Part shown: positions 41,393 through 50,530 of the stretch, one piece after another
Layout: every line of letters starts with the position of its first letter
Numbering within the stretch: the stretch's first letter is position 1
NCBI GenBank assembly: GCA_020854035.1
Contig: JADZGE010000097.1
Location: forward strand, 1-64,000
Length of the DNA: 64,000 nucleotides
Origin: Burkholderiales bacterium
GTDB lineage: Bacteria > Pseudomonadota > Gammaproteobacteria > Burkholderiales > SG8-41
Direction of reading: 5' to 3'
Translations under genes and position numbers: made by a program
Notes under the pieces: model-generated
What the model was told of the DNA's origin: nothing
Database searches by the model: none
What the model saw: the letters and a program-made list of their open reading frames with translations, nothing else

Positions 41393-43234
41393 CTAGAGCT
41401 TCGCCGCGTGCGCGAGCGCGGCCTCGTGCACCGCCTGCTCCTGCTGCAGCGCCCACATGCGGGCGTAGGTGCCGCCGGCCGCGAGAAGATCGCGGTGCGC
41501 CCCGCGTTCCACGACGCGGCCGGCGTCCATCACCAGGATCTCGTCGGCATCCATCACCGTCGAGAGCCGGTGCGCGATGACGAGCGTCGTGCGGCCCCGC
41601 GCGATGCGGTCGAGCTCGTCCTGTATCGCCTGCTCGGTCGCCGAGTCGAGCGCGGAAGTCGCCTCGTCGAAGACGAGTATCCGCGGGTTCTTGAGGATCG
41701 CGCGGGCGATCGCCACGCGCTGCTTTTCCCCTCCGGAGAGCTTCAACCCGCGCTCGCCCACGCGCGTCTCGTAGCCGTCCGGCAGGTTCTCGACGAAGGC
41801 GTGGATGTGCGCCGCCCGCGCCGCCTCGATCACCTCCTCGCGGGAGGCGTCCGTGCGGCCGTAGAGGATGTTGTAGTGGATGGTGTCGTTGAAGAGCACG
41901 GTGTCCTGCGGCACGATGCCGATCGCGGCGCGCAGGCCGGACTGCCTCAACTCCCGCAGATCGGCGCCGTTCACGAGGATGCGGCCGGCGCCCACGTCGT
42001 AGAAGCGGAAGAGGAGCCGCGCGAGCGTGGACTTGCCCGCGCCGCTCGCGCCGACGACCGCGAGCTTGGCGCCCGCGGGGATGTCGAAGCTCACCTCGTG
42101 CAGGATCGGGCGCCTCGCCTCGTAGGCGAAGTCCACGCGCTCGAAGCGCACCGTGGCCGGGCCCGGCGGCAGGTCCGCCGCGTCCGGCCGGTCGGCGATC
42201 TCGCGGTTCTCTCCGAGCAGGCGGAACATGCGGTCCATGTCCACCATCGCCTGCTTGATGTTGCGGTAGACGCTGCCGAGAAGGTTGAGCGGTATGTAGA
42301 GCTGGATGAGGAGCGCGTTGACCAGCACGAGGTCGCCGATCGAGAGGGTCTTCTCGACCACCCCCTGCGCGGCGAGGATCATGAGCAGCGTGACCGCGGC
42401 CGCTATGATCATGCTCTGTCCGGAATTGAGCGCGCCGAGCGAGGCCTCGGAGCGCACCGCCGCGCCCTCGTAGTGCCTCAGGCTCTCGTCGTAGCGGCGC
42501 GCCTCGAACTCCTCGTTGTTGAAATACTTCACCGTCTCGTAGTTGAGCAGGCTGTCAATGGCGCGCGAATTCGCCCGCGAGTCGAGCTCGTTGGCGCGCC
42601 GGCGGATACCCATGCGCCACTCGGTCACCGCGACGGTGAACGCGATGTAGACGGCGACCGCGGCGAAGGTCACCGCGGCGAAACGCCAGTCGAAGCGCGA
42701 GAGCAGCACCGCGCCGACCAGCGCGAACTCGAGCATCACCGGAATGATCGAGAAGAGCATGAAGGAGAGCAGCGACGAAATCCCCTCCGTCCCGCGCTCG
42801 ATGTCGCGGGACATGCCGCCGGTCTGCCGCTCGAGATGGAAGCGCAGCGACAGGCCGTGAAGATGCCGGAACACCGTCAGCGCGATGCGGCGCACGGCGC
42901 GCTGGGTCACGCGCACGAACACCGCGTCGCGCAGCTCGGCGAAGAGCGTGGAAGAAAGGCGCAACAACCCGTATGCGGCGAGCAGCGCGAGCGGCAGCGC
43001 GGCGAGTGCACGGGCCGGATCGAGCGTGTCGACGATCTCCTTTAACACGAGCGGCACCCCGACGTTGGCGAGCTTCGCGATGACGAGGCACGCGAGCGCG
43101 AGGATGACCCGCCCCCGGAACTCCCAGACGTAGGGGAGCAGCATCGAGACGGCTCCCCATTCGCTGCGGTGCGGCTGGGGCGCCGCGCGGGCCGGCGGGG
43201 CTGCGAGAGCGTCGTGTTGTAGGGGCATGGGCAA
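41393..43234 (-). CDS. ABC exporter of the Atm1/HMT1 type (fused permease-ATPase)
   Basis: A 613-residue half-transporter. Six membrane helices in residues about 35-330 include LHGLSLRFHLERQTGGMSRDIERGTEGISSLL and SLLNYETVKYFNNEEFEARRYD, the latter the NNE segment typical of Atm1/AtmA. The ATPase has GASGAGKST (Walker A), Q-loop VPQDTVLFNDTI, signature LSGGEKQRVAIARAIL, DEATSALD (Walker B) and the H-loop His in VIAHRLST. Bacterial members export glutathione-metal or related thiol complexes. It works as a homodimer in the inner membrane. ATG at 43234; the first 25 residues are probably disordered. Confidence 0.92.
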   Translation of the reverse strand: MPMPLQHDALAAPPARAAPQPHRSEWGAVSMLLPYVWEFRGRVILALACLVIAKLANVGVPLVLKEIVDTLDPARALAALPLALLAAYGLLRLSSTLFAELRDAVFVRVTQRAVRRIALTVFRHLHGLSLRFHLERQTGGMSRDIERGTEGISSLLSFMLFSIIPVMLEFALVGAVLLSRFDWRFAAVTFAAVAVYIAFTVAVTEWRMGIRRRANELDSRANSRAIDSLLNYETVKYFNNEEFEARRYDESLRHYEGAAVRSEASLGALNSGQSMIIAAAVTLLMILAAQGVVEKTLSIGDLVLVNALLIQLYIPLNLLGSVYRNIKQAMVDMDRMFRLLGENREIADRPDAADLPPGPATVRFERVDFAYEARRPILHEVSFDIPAGAKLAVVGASGAGKSTLARLLFRFYDVGAGRILVNGADLRELRQSGLRAAIGIVPQDTVLFNDTIHYNILYGRTDASREEVIEAARAAHIHAFVENLPDGYETRVGERGLKLSGGEKQRVAIARAILKNPRILVFDEATSALDSATEQAIQDELDRIARGRTTLVIAHRLSTVMDADEILVMDAGRVVERGAHRDLLAAGGTYARMWALQQEQAVHEAALAHAAKL

Positions 43235-43689
43235 GCACTCGGCCCGGCGGGACCGAGCCCCGCCGCACGCCGTAACCGCGGCGGGCGCGGGCGGGCGGCG
43301 CTACTGGCCTGACGCTTCATCCTAACATGCGGGCGCCCTGGCGATTTTCCGGCCGGTGCCGGGACTTTCGTCACACCAGGACGGGGCACGGCAGGCCGTG
43401 CCGCCGGCCGCCGAAGGATGAACGAGACACGCGGCTTGCTGGCGCGCGCCTTCGCTTCCCGCGCGGCAACTGCCAACCCGGCCCGCACCCGCCATATGAA
43501 TCAATGCGTTATCGCCGACAACCGCACCGGCGCCGCTCGCACGCGCCATCTCGCGGCGCGCGCCAGGCATGCCGCGCCAGGCGAGCGCGGTCTCCCGCCG
43601 GTCAAGCTTGTGTAACCATGTGTAAAGCAACTGGCGCCCGCGGCGGCGCGGGATTACATTCGAGGCAAGTAACGAGGAGTCGTACAGGC
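43235..43689. other. Intergenic region between the divergent ABC exporter and glycine-zipper genes
   Basis: No coding frame is convincing over 455 bp. A perfect hairpin GGCACGGC-AG-GCCGTGCC lies at 43385-43402 without a T-tract. Near the right end is the CpxR-like direct repeat described separately and a TTACAT box (about 43656) that could be the -10 element of the glycine-zipper gene. Confidence 0.45.
43609..43626 (+). promoter_or_regulatory. CpxR-like direct repeat upstream of the glycine-zipper gene
   Basis: TGTGTAA repeated at 43609-43615 and 43619-43625, ten bases apart. In the CpxR notation it is GTAAC-N5-GTAAA, one base off the E. coli consensus GTAAA-N5-GTAAA. It lies about 70 bp upstream of the start of an envelope protein gene. 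Ten-base spaced direct repeats are the usual OmpR-family operator, so another regulator of that family could bind instead. Confidence 0.5.
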
Positions 43690-44451
43690 ATGAAGAGAGT
43701 CATTCCCGCCGTCGCTGCCTGCGCCTGCGCGGTCGGCGCCCAAGCCGCGCAGGATTTCGTCGACACGGCGCAGGTGATCTCGTCCACGCCGATCATCGAA
43801 CGCGTCACCGAGCCGCGGCAGGAGTGCTGGCAGGAGCCGGCCGGCGCCCCCGCGCGGGAGCGCAACGTCGTGGCGCCGATCGTGGGGGGCGTCGCCGGCG
43901 CGCTGCTCGGCAGCCAGGTCGGCCGTGGCAGCGGTCGCACGGCCGCCACCGCGGCGGGCGCGGTGGCCGGCACCGTGATCGGAGACCGCGTCGCCAACCC
44001 CGACAGCGATCGTCCCGTGACGGGCGCGGTGGTGGGCGGGGCCGCGGGGGGACTCCTTGGCGCCCAGGTGGGCAGCGGCAGCGGCCGCAACGCCGCCGCC
44101 GCGGCGGGCGCGATCGGCGGCACCATCGTCGGCGACCGCGTCCAGAACCCGCAAGGTTACGCGCAACCGGTGCAGCGCTGCCGCACCGTCGAGACGACGC
44201 GCGAGGTGGTGCGGGGTTACACCGTCGTCTATCGCTACAACGGCCGCGACGTCACGACCACGATGCCGTACGACCCGGGCCGCACCGTGCGGGTCGGCGT
44301 GGGCATCGCGGACGGCCCGCCCGCCTCGGCGCCGCCGCCGGCGGGCTACGGCACGACTACCACCGCCACCCCGCCGCCACCCGCGTACGGTTATCCGCCC
44401 GCGCAAGCGGCGCCGGTCGGCGCCACTGGCACGGAGCCGCATCGCTATTGA
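43690..44451 (+). CDS. Glycine-zipper 2TM-domain envelope protein with duplicated zipper
   Basis: A 253-residue exported protein. Signal peptide over residues 1-19 (ending GAQA), a conserved Cys-containing head, then two tandem copies of a 45-residue glycine-zipper: VVAPIVGGVAGALLGSQVGRGSG and VTGAVVGGAAGGLLGAQVGSGSG, each followed by GDRV. A second Cys region (QPVQRCRTVETTREVVRGYTVVYRYNGRD) and a Pro-rich tail complete it. The layout resembles SlyB/Rick_17kDa outer-membrane or periplasmic proteins. ATG at 43690 behind AGGAGTCGTACAGG. Confidence 0.87.
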   Translation: MKRVIPAVAACACAVGAQAAQDFVDTAQVISSTPIIERVTEPRQECWQEPAGAPARERNVVAPIVGGVAGALLGSQVGRGSGRTAATAAGAVAGTVIGDRVANPDSDRPVTGAVVGGAAGGLLGAQVGSGSGRNAAAAAGAIGGTIVGDRVQNPQGYAQPVQRCRTVETTREVVRGYTVVYRYNGRDVTTTMPYDPGRTVRVGVGIADGPPASAPPPAGYGTTTTATPPPPAYGYPPAQAAPVGATGTEPHRY

Positions 44452-44491
44452 ATCGGGAAGACCGGCGGGGGACCGGCACGGACCGCTCCCC

Positions 44492-44519
44492 GGCCTCCCG
44501 TCTCCCGTCTCTCGTCCCT
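44492..44519. repeat. Short heptamer array
   Basis: GGCCTCC, CGTCTCC, CGTCTCT, CGTCCCT in tandem between the glycine-zipper stop and the clsB stop (convergent genes). Three of four units match in six or seven positions. Direct copies only; inverted units are not clear. Confidence 0.5.
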
Positions 44520-44542
44520 GACTGCCGTGTCCCGCGCGGCAT

Positions 44543-45706
44543 TCAGGTGAACTCGCGGCGCCGCCCATAGGCGAACATGCCCGAGAGAAAGCGCGCAATA
44601 CCGTAGGAGAACCACGTCGCCATCCGCACGGCGAGCGGCTCGCGCGCCCATCGCTCGCGGTGCAGCTGCGCGGCACCCTGCGCCATTTCCAGCATGAGGC
44701 TCCGGTGCAGGCGGGCCGCGAACGCGGCGTCCTCGATCACGACGTTCGCCTCGCGCGCGAGAAGCAGGCTGAACGGGTCGATGTTGGAGGAGCCCACGGT
44801 CGCCCAGCGCCGGTCGATCACGGCGACCTTGGCGTGGAGAAAACTCTTGTGGTACTCGTGGATCTCGATGCCCGCTTCGAGCAGGGAGCCGTAGAGCGCG
44901 CGCGAGGCGTAGTAGGCGAGGATGTACTCGGCGCGACCCTGCAGAAGCAGCATCACCCGCACCCCGCGGCGGGCCGCCTCGAGCAACGCGTGCCGGAAGC
45001 GCATCCCGGGAAAGAAGTAGGCGTTGGCGACGACGATCTCGGAGCGCGCGCGGTCGATCGCCTCGAGATAGGCGTCCTCGATGTCGTGGCGATGGCGAAG
45101 ATTGTCGCGCACGACGAACGCGGCGCGCTGCTCGCCGCGCGGCGCCGTATCCGGCCGCGGTTCGCGCGCGTGCGCGTGGTGCCCGCGGAACTGGGTGGCC
45201 GCGACGAACCGCCACAGGCGCTTCACGGCGGAATGGATGTCGGCGAGCAGCGGCCCCTCGACGCGGACGGCGTAGTCGAAGCGCGGCGCCGTGCCGAGGT
45301 CGGGCTCGAGATCGTCGAGGATGTTGATGCCGCCCACGAACGCGATGCGCGCGTCGACCACCGCGAGCTTGCGGTGCAGGCGGCGCAGCCGCGAGCGCTC
45401 GAGCGCCCACGGCGAAACATCCGGCCGGTAGGTGAGAATGCGCACGCCGGCCCGCGTCATCTCCTCCAGCAGCCGGCGGTCGAGATTCTTCGAGCCGAAG
45501 CCGTCCACCATGAGGCGGGTCGCGACGCCGCGGGCGGCGGCGCGCGCGAGCGCCGCGGCGATCGCGCGCCCGGTGCGGTCGCTCGCGAAGATGTAGGTCT
45601 CGAGGTGGATCTCCCGGCGCGCGCCCTCGAACGCTTCCTCGAGGGCCGGAAAGTAGTCCGCGCCGTTCTCGAGCAGAGAGATGCGGTTGCCCTCGACGAA
45701 GTTCAT
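44543..45706 (-). CDS. clsB: Cardiolipin synthase B (phospholipase D family)
   Basis: A 387-residue protein with two HKD motifs: HRKLAVVDARIAFVGGINI and HAKVAVIDRRWATVGSSNIDPFS. The start MNFVEGNRISLLENGADYFPALEEAFEGARREIHLETYIF is typical of ClsB (YbhO), which condenses phospholipids to cardiolipin at the inner membrane without the amino-terminal membrane anchors of ClsA. The ATG at 45706 overlaps the TGA of the upstream phosphatase-family gene (ATGA), the conserved betaproteobacterial pairing. Last gene of its operon; followed by the short heptamer array. Confidence 0.93.
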   Translation of the reverse strand: MNFVEGNRISLLENGADYFPALEEAFEGARREIHLETYIFASDRTGRAIAAALARAAARGVATRLMVDGFGSKNLDRRLLEEMTRAGVRILTYRPDVSPWALERSRLRRLHRKLAVVDARIAFVGGINILDDLEPDLGTAPRFDYAVRVEGPLLADIHSAVKRLWRFVAATQFRGHHAHAREPRPDTAPRGEQRAAFVVRDNLRHRHDIEDAYLEAIDRARSEIVVANAYFFPGMRFRHALLEAARRGVRVMLLLQGRAEYILAYYASRALYGSLLEAGIEIHEYHKSFLHAKVAVIDRRWATVGSSNIDPFSLLLAREANVVIEDAAFAARLHRSLMLEMAQGAAQLHRERWAREPLAVRMATWFSYGIARFLSGMFAYGRRREFT

Positions 45707-46455
45707 CCCGGCAGCCCGAGCGTCGCGGTGAGGACGGCGTGATCCGAGATGCGGGACCAGAACCGGCCGTGATGGATGTGAGCTTCCTCCACCACGAGGC
45801 CGCGCACGTAGATGCGATCGAGCGACATGACCGGCAGCACGGCGGGAAAGCTCCGGGCGGGGCGGCCCGTCTTCAGCTCGAAGACTTCGTGAAGATCGAG
45901 CGGATGCGCGAGCTGGTGGGTGGCGCGGAAACGCCAGTCGTTGAAGTCCCCCGCCACGATGAGGGGCGCCGCCGGCGGCACCAGCCGCTCGATGCGGCGT
46001 CGCAACCGCTCGATCTGGTGCCCGCGGTGACGGCCCCACAGCCCGAGGTGCACGCAGACGCAGTGCAGCGTCTGCGACCAGCGCGGGGGATGGAGCTCGC
46101 AGTGGAGCAGCCCCCGGCGCTCGTACCCGCCGGCCGACACATCCTCGTTCTCCCAGGCGAGTATCGGGAACCGGGAGAGGATCGCGTTCCCGTGGTGCCC
46201 CGCGTCGTACACGGAATTGCGGCCGTAGGCGAAGTCGGTCCACACCGCGTCGGCGAGGAACTCGTACTGCGGCGCCGCCGGCCAGTTCTCGAACCTCGCC
46301 GCGTGCCGCGCGTGGGCGCCGTGCACTTCCTGCAGGAAGACGAGATCCGTGCCGAGCGCCCGCAGCCGGTCGCGCAGCTCGTGAATCGCGAGGCGCCGGT
46401 TCAGGAACGGGAAGCCCTTGTGGATGTTGTAGGTGGCGATGCGAAGCGTGTGCAT
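45703..46455 (-). CDS. Endonuclease/exonuclease/phosphatase (EEP) family protein
   Basis: A 250-residue EEP-fold enzyme: RIATYNIHKGFPF (catalytic Asn), VFLQEVHGAHARH (metal-binding Glu), LIVAGDFNDW (catalytic Asp and Asn) and the terminal SDHAVLTATL (Asp-His). It is the YbhP-like partner encoded next to clsB (YbhO), and its stop overlaps the clsB start by four bases. Substrate is unknown; a role in lipid head-group or phosphoinositol-like hydrolysis is often proposed because of the clsB linkage. ATG at 46455 with AAAGACGGA upstream. Confidence 0.9.
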   Translation of the reverse strand: MHTLRIATYNIHKGFPFLNRRLAIHELRDRLRALGTDLVFLQEVHGAHARHAARFENWPAAPQYEFLADAVWTDFAYGRNSVYDAGHHGNAILSRFPILAWENEDVSAGGYERRGLLHCELHPPRWSQTLHCVCVHLGLWGRHRGHQIERLRRRIERLVPPAAPLIVAGDFNDWRFRATHQLAHPLDLHEVFELKTGRPARSFPAVLPVMSLDRIYVRGLVVEEAHIHHGRFWSRISDHAVLTATLGLPG

Positions 46456-46539
46456 TCCGTCTTTCGTCAGGTCTCACCGGCCTTCGCGCGCCGGGGCGAG
46501 GCAGCGCGTCCCCGCGCGGGCGGGAACGACCCGCCGGTT

Positions 46540-48084
46540 CTACGGACGTTCATCGGCGCCCGGCGGCAGCATCGAGAAGTAGCGCTCCATGAGCCGCGGA
46601 TCGTCGAAATGCCGCCGCCCCACGAACGCCGTCGCGTGCCGGCCCCACTGCCGCATCGCGCCCGGCTCCACGATGCCCATGGGCCAGAAGAAATAACGTT
46701 CGGCCCGCTCGCTGCCCGGCACGATGCCGTCGGGCCGGAACACGCTGCGCCGCCCGCCGCCGGGCAGCGGCCGCGAGCGCAGCGTATCATCGTCCGCGAA
46801 CGCGTACTCGATGCCGGCGGCCGGAGCTCGCCCGACCCGCACCCGTTCGACGTAATGGGTTGCGGACGCGAGCCGCACGGCGACGCGCTCGGCGACGCCC
46901 ACGGCCGGCAGCGACTGCGGGACGAACGCCGTCTCCTCGAGCGTCTCCGGCTGCGGGCGCGCCCGCGCGCGCGCCGCCGGGAAGAACTGGTGGTAGCAGC
47001 CGCAGAGGTGCATGGTGTCGAAGAGCCAGGGCGCGCCGTCAGGCGCCAGCGTCACGCGCCACAGGACGCCGTCGAGACGGCCGCCGAGAAGATCCCAGCC
47101 CGCCGCCTTCGGCCGTTCGGCGAACCAGATCGAGTAATCGAGCTGGAGCAGCACCCGGCCGCCGTAGCGCGCGTGCGACACTCTCCGGTACACCACCGGC
47201 CGGCGCGTCACCAGCTCCGGGGTCGCCGACGCACCCCAGCCGAGTTCACCCGGCAGGTCGAAGTCGCCGGCCGTGTCGATCTCGATGACCGGCGCGTAGG
47301 CGCGGTAGAGCGCCTCGAGATCCTCGCCGCGCGCATCGGGTATGCCGAGCGGATTGTCCGCCGCCCGGCGCACTATCTCCCCGATCCGGGCGGGCGTCGC
47401 GGACCCCGGTGGCGGAACATACACGCGCAGCGTCCCGCGCACGGGCAACGCCGCGAGCGGGCGGGCGAAGACGGCGCGGGTCTCCTCCTGCCACCGGCGC
47501 ACGCCGGCGGCGAATGGCACGCGCGTGAGCCAGTAGAGACCGGCGATCCTGAGCGCGGTCGAATAGTCGTCGGGCACGACCGCCGCTTCCCGCAAGGCGG
47601 CGCGCCGCTCCGGCGCCGCTTCGTCGAGCCGCGCGAGCCGCGCCGCGCAATCGGCCGCGGCATCGCGTGGCGACGCGCGGCGCGGAGAAAGCTCCCGGAG
47701 TTCCTGCGCCAGCCGGTCGGCTTCGTCCGAGGGCAGGTTGCCGATCTCGATCGCGTGCGCCTGCGCTCCGAGGGCGGCCATCCGGCGCATCCACTGCGCG
47801 AACGCGGCATCGGGCATGGGCTCCGCGGCATGGCTCGCGAGAAACCGGTCCACGCGCAGGTAGGGGAAGCCCGCCACGCGCGCGCTCATGCCGTCGCCGG
47901 TGCCCGCGCGATCGACGGCCGCATCGATGCGCCTGAATACCTCGACGCAATCGGCCCGCTCATCCCCGGCCCCCGCCGTCCGGTGCGCGGGCGCCGCCGC
48001 GCAGCCCGCGAGCGCCGCGAGACAGAGCGCCGGCGCGAGGCGCAAGGACGTGCGTCCGGCGGGGCGGGGCGGGGTCCGGATCAT
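46540..48084 (-). CDS. Large predicted lipoprotein of unknown function
   Basis: A 514-residue protein with a lipoprotein signal: hydrophobic stretch then LAGC with Cys near residue 28, so it should be anchored to a membrane through lipid. No domain is recognised. Features are a middle region with DYSIWFAERPKAAGWDLLGGRLDGVLWRVTLAPDGAPWLFDTMHLCGCYHQFFP (LCGCYH is a Cys/His cluster that may bind metal) and an aromatic, Arg-rich end. Its ATG overlaps the stop of the START-like gene (ATGA), so the two are translationally coupled and likely act together at the envelope. Confidence 0.75.
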   Translation of the reverse strand: MIRTPPRPAGRTSLRLAPALCLAALAGCAAAPAHRTAGAGDERADCVEVFRRIDAAVDRAGTGDGMSARVAGFPYLRVDRFLASHAAEPMPDAAFAQWMRRMAALGAQAHAIEIGNLPSDEADRLAQELRELSPRRASPRDAAADCAARLARLDEAAPERRAALREAAVVPDDYSTALRIAGLYWLTRVPFAAGVRRWQEETRAVFARPLAALPVRGTLRVYVPPPGSATPARIGEIVRRAADNPLGIPDARGEDLEALYRAYAPVIEIDTAGDFDLPGELGWGASATPELVTRRPVVYRRVSHARYGGRVLLQLDYSIWFAERPKAAGWDLLGGRLDGVLWRVTLAPDGAPWLFDTMHLCGCYHQFFPAARARARPQPETLEETAFVPQSLPAVGVAERVAVRLASATHYVERVRVGRAPAAGIEYAFADDDTLRSRPLPGGGRRSVFRPDGIVPGSERAERYFFWPMGIVEPGAMRQWGRHATAFVGRRHFDDPRLMERYFSMLPPGADERP

Positions 48085-48653
48085 TGCTCCCCGCTGCCCG
48101 GCGGCGGGGCGCCCGCCTGCCGCCGCACGATCTCCTCCACCAGCGCGACGAAGGTCGCCCGCACGCTGCGGCGCAGGGCCCACGTGCCGATCAGCGGCGG
48201 CACGAAGAAGTCCGGGACCAGCCGAGCGGTGTAGCGCAACCGCACACGACCGCCGCTCGCGTCGACCGCGTAGGTTCCCGACAGCTCCCGGAAACTGCCG
48301 GACACCGCCCGGGCGTCGACGCGCGTCATCGGGTGCTCGTTCACGAGCAACCGCACCTCGACCGGGTAGCCGAAAAACAGCAGCCGTACCTCGCCGCGCT
48401 GCACGACCGTGATGCCTTCCGCCGCGCGCGCGAGAACCCGGCTCGACTGGAGATCCGGAATGAAATCCGGGAGCTTTTCGTAATCCGTCAGCACCTGCCA
48501 CGTCCGCGCGACGGTGCCTTCGAACTCCGCGCGCGCCTCGATCGACAGGGCATCACCCTCGCGCACGGTGTCGACCGTGATCTCCGCCGCCGCCGCGGGA
48601 AACGCCAGGGCGGCGCAGACGAGGCACGAGAGGCGCGGCAGGGCGCGGGCCAT
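48081..48653 (-). CDS. SRPBCC (START-like) periplasmic protein
   Basis: A 190-residue protein with signal peptide MARALPRLSCLVCAALAFPAAAA followed by an SRPBCC/START-like fold: FEGTVARTWQVLTDYEKLPDFIPDL and SGSFRELSGTYAVDASGGRVRLRYTARLVPDFFVPPLIGTWALRRSVRATF. This fold forms a deep hydrophobic pocket for lipids or aromatics. The combination of signal peptide and fold suggests lipid handling in the periplasm. First gene of a two-gene operon with the lipoprotein gene, linked by a four-base overlap. Confidence 0.83.
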   Translation of the reverse strand: MARALPRLSCLVCAALAFPAAAAEITVDTVREGDALSIEARAEFEGTVARTWQVLTDYEKLPDFIPDLQSSRVLARAAEGITVVQRGEVRLLFFGYPVEVRLLVNEHPMTRVDARAVSGSFRELSGTYAVDASGGRVRLRYTARLVPDFFVPPLIGTWALRRSVRATFVALVEEIVRRQAGAPPPGSGEQ

Positions 48654-48769
48654 GCGCAGAGCCTACACCCCCGGCCGGCTCACCGCATGCGGCAACGAGG
48701 GTGAACCCGTCAACTCACGCCGCGGGCACCACCGGACAAGGGGAAACCCGGCGACCGGCCGAAGGTCGC

Positions 48770-49867
48770 TCAGGAGACGGCGAGCATCCGGTCGAGCGCG
48801 ATGCGGGCGAGCGCCGCCTCCGGGGCCTGTACCGAGATGCGGTTCACCACCCGTCCGGCGACGAGATTCTCCAGCGCCCACGCGAGATGCTGGGGATCGA
48901 TGCGGGCCATCGTCGAGCACATGCACACGGTGCCGGCCATGAACTGCACCATCTTGCCCTGCGACTTGTACTGTTCGGCAAGGCGGTTGACGAGGTTCAG
49001 TTCCGTGCCCACCAGCCAGCGCGTGCCCGGCGCGCTCGCCGCGACCGTCCTGATGATGTAGTCGGTCGAACCGACGTAGTCGGAAAGCTTGCACACGTCG
49101 AACCGGCACTCGGGGTGCGAGATCACCATGCCGCCCGGGTTCTCCGCGCGCCAGCGCAGGATCTGCTGCGGCTGGAACATCTGGTGCACCGAGCAGTGCC
49201 CCTTCCACAGGAGCACCTTCGCCATCTTGACCTGCTGGGGCGTCAACCCGCCGAGTTCCTCGTCCGGATCCCACACCGGCATCTCCGCCGGCGGGATGTC
49301 CAGGAGGTATCCGGTCCAGCGGCCGAGGTGCTGGTCGGGGAAGAACAGGACCTTCTCGCGCCGGGCGAACGACCATTGCAGGATCTCGCGCGCGTTCGAC
49401 GAAGTGCAGACGATGCCGCCGTGCTCGCCGCAGAACGCCTTGAGGTCCGCGGCCGAGTTGATGTAGGTGACCGGCGTCACGTGCTCGTCCGGGTCGAGCA
49501 CCCGCGCGATCTCGCGCCAGGCGCGCTCGACCTTGGAGAGATTCGCCATGTCCGCCATCGAGCAGCCGGCGCCGAGGTCCGGCAGGATCGACGCCTGCCC
49601 GGGCTTGGACAGGATATCGGCCACCTCGGCCATGAAGTGCACGCCGCAGAAAACGATGTACCGGGCATCGGTCTGCGCCGCGAGCTTGGAGAGCTTGAGG
49701 GAATCCCCGGTGAGATCGGCGTGCCGGTAGACGTCGGCCCGCTGGTAATGGTGCCCGAGGATCACCGCCTGCGCGCCGAGTTTCGCCCGCGCGTCGAGGA
49801 TGCGCGCCTGGCAGGCGTCCTCGGCGAGGGGCCGGAATTGATCGAATGCAATCGTCGCTGTTTCCAT
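48770..49867 (-). CDS. nadA: Quinolinate synthase NadA
   Basis: A 365-residue [4Fe-4S] enzyme making quinolinate from iminoaspartate and dihydroxyacetone phosphate in de novo NAD synthesis. Pseudo-triplicate domain marks are VILGHHYQRADVY, FCGVHFMAE, VTYINSAADLKAF, DQHLGRWTGYLL, WKGHCSVHQ, SHPECRFDVC and AGTVCMCSTMARI; Cys residues in VCTSS, HPECRFDVC and AGTVCMC supply the cluster ligands. ATG start at 49867, GTGAGAG upstream. It stands apart from nadB and nadC, which are not in this window. Transcribed toward the SRPBCC gene with a 110-bp gap. Confidence 0.96.
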   Translation of the reverse strand: METATIAFDQFRPLAEDACQARILDARAKLGAQAVILGHHYQRADVYRHADLTGDSLKLSKLAAQTDARYIVFCGVHFMAEVADILSKPGQASILPDLGAGCSMADMANLSKVERAWREIARVLDPDEHVTPVTYINSAADLKAFCGEHGGIVCTSSNAREILQWSFARREKVLFFPDQHLGRWTGYLLDIPPAEMPVWDPDEELGGLTPQQVKMAKVLLWKGHCSVHQMFQPQQILRWRAENPGGMVISHPECRFDVCKLSDYVGSTDYIIRTVAASAPGTRWLVGTELNLVNRLAEQYKSQGKMVQFMAGTVCMCSTMARIDPQHLAWALENLVAGRVVNRISVQAPEAALARIALDRMLAVS

Positions 49868-50014
49868 TCTCTCACCACGGGATTGCGGCGCGACGTTCGT
49901 CGCGCGAGCGATCCCACAAAATATCAATTCTGTCCGGCGCGCGCAAGATCGCCGGCGGGAAACCACCACGGCCCGGCCGCTCAAAGTCCGCATGCGGGAC
50001 GGGGGTATTGCCAC

Positions 50015-50461
50015 TCAATCGCCGCCGACGCGCCGCGGCAACTCGCGGATCGCTTCGGCGTTGCTCCACGAGAACACCTTCCGCGCGGCTTCGCGCCACG
50101 GCAGCCATTCGTAGCGCAGGTGTTCGCGCGGAGCCAGCGCGACGGGCAGTGTCGCCGGCACGACGAGCGAGTAGACGTGCTCGACGTTGTGCGTGACGCC
50201 GGGAGCATAGCGGCCGCGCCAGTTGCGGAATATCTCGTAGCGGTTCTCCTTGCCCCAGTCGGTCAACGGGAAGCGACCGGCATCGAGTCCCGTCTCCTCC
50301 CGTACTTCCCGCGCCGCGGTCTGCCGCAGCGCCTCGCCTTCGTGCAGGCTGCCCGTCACCGACTGCCAGAAACCCGGTCGATCGGCGCGTTCCAGCAGCA
50401 GGACCCGGAGATCCGGCGTGTGGATGATGACGAGCACGGAAACCGGGATCTTGTAGGTCAT
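50015..50461 (-). CDS. nudB: Dihydroneopterin triphosphate diphosphatase NudB
   Basis: A 148-residue Nudix hydrolase. The Nudix box is GSLHEGEALRQTAAREVREETGLDAG (GX5EX7REUXEEXGU), preceded by VLVIIHTPDLRVLLLERADRPGFWQSVTG, the specific start of NudB, and followed by the conserved WRGRYAPGVTHNVEHVYSL block. NudB removes pyrophosphate from dihydroneopterin triphosphate in folate synthesis. Gene order downstream of aspS is normal for Betaproteobacteria except that a barnase-barstar pair now separates the two. ATG at 50461. Confidence 0.92.
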   Translation of the reverse strand: MTYKIPVSVLVIIHTPDLRVLLLERADRPGFWQSVTGSLHEGEALRQTAAREVREETGLDAGRFPLTDWGKENRYEIFRNWRGRYAPGVTHNVEHVYSLVVPATLPVALAPREHLRYEWLPWREAARKVFSWSNAEAIRELPRRVGGD

Positions 50462-50530
50462 GCCGATGCGTCGCGCGCCGCCGGCGGCGCCCCCGCGACC
50501 GGACGCGGGATACGGATCGACCGCATCGGT

